The notes beneath the pieces were generated by a model. It was not told the DNA's origin, ran no database searches, and worked only from the letters and a program-made list of their open reading frames with translations. From Lateolabrax maculatus (taxonomy: Eukaryota; Chordata; Actinopteri; Acropomatiformes; Lateolabracidae), in contig CM062214.1 of NCBI GenBank assembly GCA_031216445.1, positions 9,097,001 to 9,161,000 on the forward strand: a DNA stretch of 64,000 bases, in the 5' to 3' direction. The stretch's first letter is position 1, and the number at the start of each line of letters is the position of its first letter. Position numbers and translations under genes: made by a program. Below, one piece after another: positions 20,148-33,112 of the stretch.

Positions 20148-23100
20148 CTTCACTTTGTACTGGTAGGTGAACACGGCAGTTCCTCTTTGCATATAAAAAG
20201 CACAGCAAGTGTTCCAGTGCATGACAGTGTTTTAAAACAGGCCGAACTTGACAAGAATTAAAAAACGGCCATGTGACAGCCTAGGTGCCTTTAAGGCAGC
20301 CAAGTGCCATGTGAACGAGATTAGTATATTAGTAGGCTAATTCTGTTCTCGGGAGCTGCGGGCCTTTCTACTCTTCCCGTTCCAAGGCCACCAGGGGGCT
20401 AATCCCCACAGAGTGAAAAAGACTGACCCCATAGCTTTGATTAACCTCGCTTCAACACTAGAAAAAATGTGATGAAAGGTGTGGAGAGAGCATGGGATTC
20501 TGTTTAAATTTTGCACCTCCCCTATCAGAGATCCAGGCCAGAGATGAGTTGGAATACGAGGCTACAGACTGAGGACAGAGTGAAACCTCGGTGGGCATGC
20601 TGCCGCCGCAGACTGAACATTTTTGGGCTCTACTGTATGAGCAGCTGGGACAAGGGCACCATTGTTGTGCCTCTCACCACTTTTGACGGGGCCTCCCCCT
20701 CGCACAGACGAGGCTGCAGCTACAATCTAAAACTTACATGACTTGTTATAGAACAAGACTGAATGCACTTCTTCCAGCACCAGAATTAGTAAATTCAGCA
20801 GGGAAGAGTTTGTGTAAGGGCAAAGCCGACAAAATACTCAGATCGCCATGTAACTACGAGCCAACAAGATCAAAGCACAGACATTAAAGTTGAGAGAGGA
20901 GCTCCTACCTCATTCTCCTGGGCTTCATCTCGCAGCACTGAGTCCCGTCCCACAACTGAATGAGGAGCTGTGTTCCCCCTCGCCTGTACAAATCTCCTTT
21001 CATCCCCTCGCAAACGCTTGGCTTGTGAAGCAAGGGCTAATCTCAGCCCGTTCTGTCTACGGCTCTCGTCTGTGTTACTATCAGTGAGTCAGGCTGAAGC
21101 CTTTGATCGAGGGACTTCTGCTTTTCATCCTCGAAATAACCGGCATAGGAAACATTAGGAAAGACAACGCTTTCCGTCACTGCGATTACAACATGACTGA
21201 ATGAGGTCTTACATTACAAAAGCTGTTACAGCAAGTGATGTGGAGTTCAACCGTCATGGCAAATATTGCAAACATCATTAAGCAGTCTGCCGGTCGCAGA
21301 CTGCTTAATGATGTTTTGAATCAGTGAGATTTCTCGAGCGAGAGCTATATTGAAGAGCCACTTTCACTGAATGATATCGCCCAATAGATTGGGAATGGAT
21401 TAAATGAGCTATTCCTCACACAAATCCATCCTGTCCCATACTCAACTTGTTTACAGCACACACTTTTAGGGAAACACACCATCAGGGAGTAAAGAGACCC
21501 CACCTGTTCTCCTCAAAGCGGCTGATGAGGTCTGACACTTTGGAGTGTTTCTCCCTGACTTTCTCCCGGTTCACAGCTCCTCTTCCTCCTCCTCCTCCTC
21601 CTCCTCCTCCCTCCATGACTGGCCTAAGCGGTGGCTTCTGGCTGCGGCCCAGCGGGGACAGGAGCTCCGTCACCGGGCTCTGGAGATGCGGTGGCTTTGG
21701 AGGCACTGGGAAGAAGACAGATGTCATTTTTCTCATCATGTAATATGTCGCTGCAATGTGGATTTGCCCCTGAAGAGGGCGGTATACGCTGCCCCAACTG
21801 ACACCACACACAGGACACTGAGCTATATTAAACATATTTCAAAGTAATAAACAACTAACCTGGTGCCTCAGAACGTAACTGTGCAGTTTTACTTTTGTTT
21901 AAGGAATCGAATTTCCAGCATGATTTACAGCAGCAGAAAGAATGGAGCTCTGTCTCTTGTCCTGTCTGTGTCAAATGATTTACTCAGATCAAATAAAAGA
22001 GGAACGAGGCTCAGGGTTCACTGGTCTCAGGCCTACTTACATAACTTTATTCCTGTTTTCACTGGACCCCTGCGGTGGTCTGAGCACGTGTGAATGTAAC
22101 TATGTACATTTACTCAAGAACTTGTACAAACTGTACAAAGCATTGTGAGGACGTAACTGTAATGGGCATTTCTCACTAGTTTCTGAATTTTTACAAACCA
22201 AATAATCGATTAATGGGGAAAATAATCAACAGTTATTATTATTATTATAATCATTAGTTGCAGTCCTATACAAAATTAGTTATAAATTAGCTCCACCACA
22301 ATGCATGAGTAATAATAATAATCTAATGATATAATATATAACAGTATAACAGTCACAGGGGCCATTTTTCTAAATTGAGTACTTTTACTTTCAGTACTTT
22401 AAGTACATTTTACTGATTTTACATATACATACTTTTACTTAAGTAAGATTTTCAAAGCAGGACTTTTACTCTAAACAGAGTATTTTTACGGTGTGGTATT
22501 TGATCTCTTACTTAAGTAAAGGATCTGAATATGTCCTCCACCCCTGGCATACTGTTCTCAGTTCTCAGACATGGCTGAATTTATAGAATATATAGTGTTT
22601 CTACAGAACTACACAGTAAACATAGAGGGACAATATTAAAGCCGGAGAAAGGTCACTCTCCAGACAGACAATTAGAGTGTGCGTGTCAATACTTTCTCAT
22701 TGAGCTCACATGGGAACCATAGGCCGATACAATAGTGTCCAATGACCCTCCCACTCTGCAGTGTTTGTGTGAATTGTTGTGAGTCATTATGTACCTTGTG
22801 GTTTCGACTGCGACCGAGGCCTGCTGCCAGAGCCTCTTCCATTGACCCCTCCCCTGCTCTTGTCAGTCAACCTGCCGCCCGCCCGACTCAGACACGCCTG
22901 CACACTTGGCGGGCTGTTGCTCTTGCACGCCGGGCTACTGCCTAGAGCTGAAGGTCACACAGAAAAAAACAGAGAAAAACATGTCCATTATAACAACAAC
23001 ATCTCAACATCACTTGTTCACGGTCAAGGACATGAGACTGATGATACAGATTATGACAAAAACACGAGGCTTCATGTAAGCGTGGACAACATTCTTTTTT

Positions 23101-23484
23101 CCCCTTTAGACGCCAGATCATATAGAGGTGGCAGGAAATGAGGGGTTAGAGATGATGAATGACATGTACTAAATACAAAGCAAAACTAGTCCTCCCATAT
23201 CTCATCCCCATACACAGGGCATACTGTATATATTTATTGCTGCAAATACATTTATGATAAACGGCTGCAGCTGAATATTAGAAAGTGTCAGACAGTGCAG
23301 TTGATTATCCAGCTAATGATCCAGTTGACGATCAGCTCCAGCGAGGCTGTTTACCCAACAGATGGTACAGCATCAGTGTTTAGAGAGAGCAGACAGACTG
23401 ATTTAATGGAGCGACAGACACACACGGGCAATGTTTACAGGAGCCTACCTCTCTCTGACCTCACAACACACAGACACACACACA

Positions 23485-23530
<46 letters not shown>

Positions 23531-26500
23531 TCCATGTGAAACGCGTGCACTTGGATGTGCAGCCCAGTGAGGCAAACGCCCATATATGGTACTAAATTGC
23601 CAGGACCCAGTAGGTGCTCTCATTATTTTACAAGCTATTAGTCCATTAGTTTCCATCTGAGGCGGTCACTTAAATGGGTGTATGTGATTTAACAAGTGGC
23701 ACTGATGTATGGGCTGATCTCAGAAATCAGTGTCGCTTTGCGACTGGCTAACTGGTGTGGATAAACTGTGCGTGTAGTGGAATAGCTGCAGAGAGAAGCT
23801 TGAATGATGCTACTCAATGATGCTCACATGGAAAAAGACACTTTCCATCTTTAGTATGAATCATTGACAAATGCTCTTAATTCCTTGATGGACTCAGTTG
23901 CATGTCCCAAAACAGCTCGAGCTGGAAGCATCTCCACTTTTAGAAGAATACATTATCAAATAAGATAACTCTCTTGCAATGCAACAAGAGAGGCCATTGA
24001 TTAATTATTTCACCCATATTTTCAAGCGACATCACAAAGCGTCTGCAGCGGTGCTGCATGCTGGCTGTCAGTGAGGCTGTGCTCTGGCAGAGAGCTGCTT
24101 TGAGTTAACGTCAGCATGCCGACATGCTCGCAGTGACTCTAACGTGCTGATGTTAAGCAGGTAATCAGCACCAGGTCCACCTAGTTTATCCCGTAAGCAT
24201 GCTAAGATTTGCTAATTAGCAGTAATGCCAAACGTTACCTAGGTCCAGCCTGTCACTTGTTGTGCTTTTCTTTGTCTTATCTGACAGGTTTGGGGGTTTG
24301 GACTGTTGGATGATGATTTGAATATGTCAGCTTGGGTTTTAGGAAATTGCAACAGGGATTTTTCACCTTTTTCTTACAGTTCATTGACAAAACATTTAGT
24401 CAACTAATCGAGAAAATAATGTTAAAATAATGTTGATTGCAGCCCTAAAGTCTATGATGTTAGAGTGAAAATTGTAAGTACTATATACTGTAGGCTATGT
24501 GGTGTACCCTTCCAGATGCAGTTTGTTATGAAAAGCCAAAATGATGCTTGGCCCCCTTATTTATTTTCCCTACAGTGATCTTTATTTTACCAACACAGAA
24601 ACAGAAATTGAAAACAACAAACTATCGCATATAGTCACATTTCTATTTTTACAGCCTGACCGTAATTAAAGACAACAGCTCTAGCAACTGTCTGACTTGA
24701 AACTGTCCCACGCTGTGTTTGGTAGAGCAGACTTTCTGAACACGGCCCCAAAATAACCAATCAATTCTGAAAGCGGCCTCTTGATTGCGTGTTGGGCTTC
24801 CCCCTCGTGGCCACATTAAAAGATCATAAGAAAAGCATCAAGCCATGCACCATATTATATATGTATGTCTGGAAATGAAGTCTCTGCCTGCAGATTGTAC
24901 CCCACATACAGCATTTATCCAGGAAGATTGCAGGGGGTCCACTCCCCACAGCCTGCCTCTTTCTCCTAGGGTTGTTATTAACTGCATCAAACACCAGTCC
25001 CTTAGCTATAAATCACTTCAGTGCAGCAGGCTTTCACTTGAACCCGGGAAAGTTGTGCAGGTACTTTAAGTGTTACTGTTCAAGATAAGAAAAGAGATGG
25101 AAACAGAGATTCACATTCAACATATTTGGCTAGGACCCGCATGCCCATTCTTCTGTCGATTGCATAGAAAATGAGGATTAACTATCTTTAAGCTCTTATC
25201 AGAACCATTAGGGCAATGAAACACAGCCAGCTCTGTTACAGTAAAAATAGGATAAACTCTACTTCCTTTCTCAGAACTGGATTTCTTGGCAGGAACTGCT
25301 GCTCCTGGTAACACACTTATTCTGGCATCTTCTCATTAAAGCAGGTTTGGCACAAGTGACAAACCGCCTTGTACCGTAAATTAGTAGCAGTCAGCCACCA
25401 CCCTGCAGAAACACTTTGATTCTTCTCCTCCATCTGTGTGACGGGGAAGGAGTCCTGTAGTCTGGATCTGATACTTGTTGATGTGGATGATAAAAACAAA
25501 AGAGGAACTTCTGCCGGACAGGGACACAGTTGTGTTTTATAACAAAAAAAGAGGTACTATGTGTCACTTCATTTCTTTGCAATCTAAATGAAGGCAGAAA
25601 TGTGTTTTACTTTACATAGGTGAACTGCTTTGAAACCGAAACATTGCTGCCGTGATCCAGGAAGTGAGGAGTTGAAAAGCCAAACTGAGATTCGACCTTT
25701 AGTTACGTACTTGTTGGAGGATGGCGAGACATGCTGCCATGACAACAAGCCCCTTTACCATCTGAAGATACAAAATGTATTTCACTACTGAGTGGACTGA
25801 GCCTGAAGGCATCTGCTTCTATCTCGATAAATCCAGAACTGCACAGCGAGTGCGAGAAATAAGAAATGCTCTCATAAAGGTCAGGTTTAATTCATTGTAG
25901 ATGAAAAAGAACAATGTGTGCAAAATGCTGGTTTGCAAATAGCCCAGTCTCTTTTGTTTTCACAAATATCCTCTACACTTATCTAAAGATTCATCTTCTT
26001 TTTCACAGAGAATGACGAGAGAAAATCTACTTTCTGTGGCTTACCTGAGTGTGTTATGTACGTGTGTGTGTGGTCAGTGTTGTGGTGCTACCACAACATT
26101 AAAGACATCACCCCCCCCAACCACAACCCTCCAGATCTGCCATATCACTGCAGTAGAGGAATGAGTTTACCGCAAGCCAGGATGGGAGGCTGAAGGAATG
26201 TATGACTCCGACACAAATATCTTTCTCTGCAACGAAAAAACAAACAGTGTCCGAAAATAGTGAATCATCACAACTTGTGCCTAAAATAGTTTGGCTCCAG
26301 GGATCGCAAGGTCTGTTGGTTTGTTGGTCAAACACTTAATTATTTGATGTATTGCCATGAAATCTTGTACAACTTTGTACAATTATGGTCCCCAGAAGAT
26401 GAATCCTAATGATCTTTAAACTTCAGTTCCCTACACCTACTTTTAGATCAAGAGTAAGTTATTTAATGGCACATTTAAATCATTTGAGGCAACAAATGAA

Positions 26501-28219
26501 TAGTTTGTGTCCAGAAATAATCCCAATACCTGCCAGACTCTGTATGGCCATACGGACTTGCAGCTAGACTACTTGTAACAATCTAAACACGACTAAAAGT
26601 CTACTGTCATACCCGAGGCTGTTTGAGCACACAGTGGCAATGCTAAAATGCTAATGTTAAGCAGGTATAATGTTTTCATCCTCTGGGAACCAGGAATACC
26701 TGTACCGAATTTCATGACAATGCATTCAATATTCGCTAGAGGGAAAGTCAGGGGATTGCCAAAGTCATTCATCCTCTGGGGAACATGAATGTCTGTACAA
26801 AATTTGATGGGAATCCATCTTATAGTTGTTGAGATATTTCTGTCCCTCGAACAAAGTGGGGGACCAACAGAGCAACATTGCCGTCCCTAGAGCCAGGCCA
26901 CAAGCATGGTCAAAAACAGACTTGATGACCTTTTCAACAATGCACTTAAAACCACCATGAGACCAATGCCTGCAGCAAAGTCTGAGATACTTTTTAGTCC
27001 TTTAAGACCAGAAACAAACCGAAGTCCTCATGGATTTGCGGGGGGGCAGCTGTGCAGGTCGGTTAATCTCCACTCAGCCTCTCAGTCAAACACTATTAAG
27101 TGAGCGTTCAAGACATTTCTACCACGCGCTCATGACATCACCATGTCCCAGAAGCGTTGTCACCTGACAGTATGCCTGTCTGACCTGTCTTTTACATGTT
27201 CCTCCTTTCATTCTTTCTGTCCCTCCTCCCAAACCCCCTCTGGCAAAATGTGTGCTGATACTCCAGCGTGAGAGCTCCAGGTAAAAAAAAAAAAAAAAAA
27301 AAAAGAAACAAAGGGCACACCTGTCCCCGCCCTGCCAGCCGTTCAAGACAGCAGGCAGAGAAGAGTCTGACACAGCTTGAACCGAGGCTTTGTCTTCTCG
27401 TCTGCTGGTCCCACGGGCGCCACATTCATATCACAGGGAATGTCTGAGAGGGCTTTTTACAAATTCTGCTTCTTCTTAATAAATTGAGCTGGCGTACAAA
27501 AATCGTCTGGGTGGCATTTACACAGTCACAGCAACGCCAGGAAACATGAGAGAAGGAGATGGATGGAAGAAGTCTGAGTGTGTTGAAGTAAACAGTCACA
27601 TCCAGGATATCTAATCAAAAATCCTTCTCGTACACAATCTTCAGCTGGTTATAAATCAGCTTGAAACTGTTACATCATGGTTGAAGTGATCTGTCTTAGC
27701 CTGTTGACATATGTAGGCTATTTATTATATCAAAGGCTCAGCCAGTTTGAGAGTGTACACACTGCAACATTGTCACATTCTCATAAATCAACAGATAAAA
27801 AAGCAGTTCATCATGAGAGCATGCACGGTTGTGGTAGCCATTATCACAGTGATGCTCTAAAATCAAAGATTTAAAAGTACAAGTGAGGGAGCACCACACA
27901 ACCAAAGAGGAATCCAACAGAGAGAGAAGAAACGAAATATTCTGTTAAGTTAAAAATCCCGGTGAATGAACTCACCCTGTGCTCGAAACAGAGAGGAAAA
28001 CAGCTGTGGAGTGTACCCTCAGTGAGGGGACCACGCTGTGAGTGTGAGAGTGTGTGTGTCCCAGAAGAGCACTAAGTTTAGGTTCCATGCGATCTTCCCA
28101 GGCAGAGTGACTCAGCCCGGCTAGGAGACTCACAGGGCACCACAAGACTCCTCCTTCACTCTCGCTCACACACCCTATTGAAGTGGCTTTTTAAAAAGTA
28201 CAGAGGCAGGCACACACAC

Positions 28220-28264
<45 letters not shown>

Positions 28265-29952
28265 CCAGAGGTTCGCAACACACAACTCATGTAGAAATAA
28301 GAAGAAACACTACTAAATCAATCAGGGAATATGAAATTGGCAAATTAGATTCAGCAGTACATACACAGCCCTTGCAGATACAACATAATGAAAGTGCTCT
28401 CGACCTTCCTCTCACTTGTTGATCTCATTTGCTTTCACCTTATCATATAAGAAGCAAACAAGTAAGGCCTATTGCAGAGAACGCTGGAGTAAAACAGGAC
28501 CACTAGTAGAGGACAGACCTGCTTGTATAACAGCCGCAACACGTCTGCGCCTGCCATCAGTCAGTTAGTCTGATCAATGATTAACAAAGTCCACAGTAAA
28601 GCAGCCTGGAGTGCCACACACCAGTTCTCTCGTCTGCCTGCTAAAATCTAAATGAAGCCCAAAGCCTCAAATGTATTATTTCAAACCGCCGTCCCGTCAT
28701 CTTCTCCTCCTCAGGCACATTTCTTGTGCAAATGTTTAAGGCATAAAAAGCAAGAAAACTGAGAAAAAAACAGCCAACAAACCGTGTGAGTCTAGGCAAT
28801 CGGGTGAAAAGCAATGCAAAATGTGCTTCTGGTAAAATCCACATATGAGTTTTAAAAGATTAACTTACATGGAAATGAAACAAAGATCCCAAGAATAGGC
28901 TGTTTATTACCATGAACAAAATGTACCTTTTGCAGAAGTCAGCACGGGGAACTGCGACTCAAGCCTCTCCATGCTCTGAATCTATCCTGTGTGCAGAGCT
29001 GCTTGCGCTTTTGAGTTAATGCTGATCTACAACTTTAGAAATCAGCTTTGAACCGTTGCATGGTTAATAAAAACAAAAACACAACATCACAGGATGTGAT
29101 GTTGTGTTTAATTTAAGTCACAGTAACCACACAGTAACCACTACAATATGCCCTCAATAGTCCTAGTCATCTTGCTATCTGTTAATATGTGAAAGGTATG
29201 CGTTTTTTCACATATACATAGTCACACACACAGTGCACACACTGACAAACACCAGCATGCTCACTGACATGCCTTAAGTGCCAGCAGAGCAGGATTAGCA
29301 GCAATGACAGGCATTATTTTTCTCTTCCAGTAAACTTGTTTGCCCTGTAGAAATTCCACTCACGAATTCCACCCTCTAAATTACCTTTACTTACAGCACT
29401 GTGGTAGTTCAGGCTCGGCTAAGCCCACAACCCGTTTCTTAATTTCAGATAAATTAAGCAAACACCTGTCTTTTACGTCTTATTTAGACTAAAAAAAGGA
29501 GTAAAAACAGGTTACTTAAGTGCAGTGTAGACACACTAAATGTGTGAAAAAAAAAGGTTTTTGATATTTTCATGTTTCAGTGGTATGTTTTATCCTTTCA
29601 TAGTGTGGATATCTGTACTTTTTTATATATCAGCTGTCACATACAGAAAAATTAGACTGCTGTATAATCCTTGCATTTAAATGCTTTGCTGACACAGTAA
29701 AAGTGGGAAAAATCAGAGGCACATGCAAGATACCGAGACAAAGTGACACCAACTGTTGTCACTGCTACTAAACTTACGTACACCGCCACACACAAAGCAA
29801 CACATAAACTGACACACACACAAAACCAAGTTTCTAAGCATTTCTGGTGCCCTACATCACTCAATGAGATTAGAGGGCGTGTAGTTACAGTACATGTCTA
29901 GCTCTACCCTGGTACACGAAGTGTTCATTGTATCCATCATGCTGGCACAGAC

Positions 29953-29996
<44 letters not shown>

Positions 29997-31808
29997 TGTG
30001 TGTGTGCGTGCGTGTGTGTGTGTGCGTGTGCGTGCGCGCGCCAGTGTGACAGACAGGGTGACAGATAACCATTACCACCAGGCACAGGGGATTAGCTGTT
30101 TCTGTTCAACTACCCAGACTTTCTTCAGATTAACCGTGCCTCATCCCCTAATCCAAGGGGCCAGCGTGAGATTAGAACCCCAGTCTGCTCTGAACCAGGA
30201 GGTAAGGGGGGACAAAAGTGTCGGGCGGTTGTGATGAAAAAAAGGATGGAGTGTGGGTAGGTGAAAGAGAGGGAATCAGAGAGAGAACTGGACGCAGTGG
30301 TATTATTTTGCAGGGGGTAGATGATGAGTTAAATGTTAAAGGTGAGGAAAAAGCTTCAACATTGCTAAAGAAAAATAGGATTAAGCAGACCGGAAAGAAG
30401 GAAGAGTGAGGGCGCGATGAAAATAGACAAGAACAGAAAAAATAAGAAAGCCAGATGGAAGAGGGGTGAAAAGACGGAAGGATTTACAGGAGAGAAAGAG
30501 ACAGTATACATGAAGAAGAGAGAAAATGAGAATAAAGTGAAAATAGGTAGACCCCGGGGGCTGGAGGAAAGCACCCATTCATCACACATACGCAGACTGT
30601 GAGCTACACACACACGCGCACACACACACACAAGTTTGATATAAAAATAGAGCAGAGACCTGCAGCTTTCTTCACACCCCTGCATAGCTGTGAGTCCTCC
30701 TACTGCCCTTCACAGCAACATCCTCTCTCTGCATATCAAGCTTGTCTTAAAGTTCACTTCACTGCGGCCGATTTGCTAAAAAGAGGTAGACGATTTGCGC
30801 AAGTTTAGAGACGGCTCAAAACATCTTGGCGTGATCTTGATTTCAATACGTGCAGCCCTCCTGCTGTGAACCAGAGGTGGTGCCTGACGAACAAAGATTC
30901 TTAATTTGGCCAGTGGCAGCGCTACCTCCCACACATCACAAGACGGGGTTCAAGAAAAAAACAAAAAGACTGCTTCACCACCAGCACAAATACAGACAGA
31001 TAAAACACCACAGGAAATGAACAACCTCAACACATGTACGCACAAGTGAGCTGTGAATGGCTATACCCTTATTAATTGAAAGGTCTGTGACAAAAAAAGA
31101 AAGACATCAAGAAGAAGAAAGGTGAGTAAAGATGATGCTGCCCACCTCTGGATTGTTCGATTTTCACCGCCACGCAGGCCTCCTCATCAGCGCTCTTGGA
31201 CTTGAAACAGCCAGCTTTGTCTTTCTTCTCTGCAACAACAAAACACACGATTCACTACAAAAAGAAGCTGACACAGTTGTTGTAGAGTGCAAGAATACTA
31301 GAGAACAGGAGGATATTTTAATACTCGACCCGCATCTGAGGCAGTATGTTGTTTTATGCCATGTTTTATTTAAGAGGCGCACCAACTCAGCTGTACATAG
31401 AGAGGAGATGAGGATGAGGAATGGAGGAATGAGAGGCAGGAGGAAGCACACCATACTATTTAATATTTTTCCAATAGGCTCTCTGGGTCAAACAGCAGCT
31501 GAGACAATGAGCTGGACGTGCATGGAACTGGAGATATTCAAATTTGAGTTCTGGAGCGCTCTTCTGGTAGCTGCATTTATCAAGATCAGGAGTAGACTTG
31601 TGTTTGTTTTGAGAATGAAAAGGAATATTCCGCCCCTCGGAGATAGAAACCCTAATTAGTCTGTCTGTGATATGTAGGGCATCGTCTGTGGGGAGAGCTA
31701 ACACTCTTTCAACACAGCCGTTTAATATGCACATAAAAGATTAAAGAGAAAATAGCAACGGTCGTAAAAAACAATGATGGGCTCACATGAGTATTATTAA
31801 GCCCCCTC

Positions 31809-31841
<33 letters not shown>

Positions 31842-33070
31842 CTATTAAAAATACACACACACACACACACACACACACAAACCTATGCTCTGTCTGATCT
31901 ATTATGAAGCATCAAAGCTGCTGGATGATCAATGTAGCTGTTGACATGCAGCAACATGTGCAAGTGACTGACAGAACAATATAACAGCTGTACAACAGAA
32001 CAAATTAAAGTCGAGCTGACGGCATTCAACTTTTTTTCACTCAGTGTTCTGGCAATGACATCGGCGTGAGGATGACACTGACACCAACCAATCACAGCAT
32101 TGTAGGTTACTTCTAACATGATTTTTTCATGTTTTGTAGAAACTTTAGCCCAAACGTTCATGGTCCCAAGAGGTTGGATCTCCAAGACCCTGGGGACCCC
32201 CCCTGACTTTTCCCCTAGTGCCACAGACATTTGCTATTCAGAGTGAAATATCTCAACAACTATTGGATGGATTCTCATGAAACTTGGTACCGTCATCCAT
32301 GTCTCCCTCAAGATGAATGAATCTGCATCCAGCGCCACCATCAGGTCAAGTACAGCCTCACCGAGCCTCTAGCATGGCTGTAGACTCTTAGTCTTGTTTA
32401 GCATTGATTTATTTCAATTGCTAAAGCAGTTATAACATTTTCTATTTTTTTACAGTTTTTTACTGTCATCTTTAATCATTAAGCTTATCATTCCACTTAA
32501 AAATACTCAGACATATCTTTATCATAATGTGTGTATACTGTATGCGTGTGAGTATCAGATTATGATTATGTTTATGTTTATTAATGTTTACTTTTCTCAA
32601 GTATCATAATTGCCATCGGCCTCAAAAATCCGTCATGTCATAATGTTTTCACAATGCAAGTAAACAATATGCATACAAATTCCTACAGATCCTTCAGAAA
32701 TCTAGAAATGTATGGAGAAGAAAGCACAACAGGGTAACTCTATGAATCTTTTAGCAAAATGTCCATACATCACTTGTCATTATTTCCCTTTAATGCACCA
32801 AGCATATAGCACAGTATCAGTTGGGATAAATAAACACATCAGTCCACATAATGGAGTGTGGATAATGTCATGTAAAACAAAAATGGATAAACTCAGTGTG
32901 GGGCCTTGCAAACTGTCGAGAGGAGGTACAGATGACTTGAATGTGTGTGTATGCATGCATTTGTGCGTCTGTGTGTGTACGTGAAGGGGGGTATAATATC
33001 CTGGCTCAGGGATTAAAGAAGGGCTTTCTCCACCCACCATCTGCAGTCCTCATGACAGGCCTGCCTGCTG

Positions 33071-33112
<42 letters not shown>

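Larger units (their letters stand above)
18969..21503 (-). other. fgd4 intron with microsatellites and a perfect hairpin
   Basis: It holds (GT)n/(CA)n tracts near 19252-19308, 19535-19564 and 20098-20146, and a 21-bp perfect inverted repeat at 21270-21316. No coding exon is supported. Confidence 0.55.
21706..22794 (-). other. fgd4 intron with nested fish interspersed repeats
   Basis: The stretch 22095-22548 is one copy of a dispersed repeat (see the separate entry), with a second repeat type at 22190-22266 inside it. No exon is seen. Confidence 0.55.
22948..31145 (-). other. Long 5' intron of fgd4, proximal part
   Basis: It contains (CA)n tracts at 23459-23525 and 28207-28261, the GT-rich tract 29956-30040, repeat family fragments near 24110-24450 and 26320-26880, a poly-A run at 27282-27304 and a 15-bp hairpin at 29077-29109. 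A possible alternative first exon lies at 27972-28169. No other gene is recognised. Confidence 0.55.

Noticed and set aside
31132..31659. 175-codon open frame on the plus strand
   Set aside because: It lies opposite a splice-bounded minus-strand exon (31146-31229), has no splice or promoter context and no recognisable domain.
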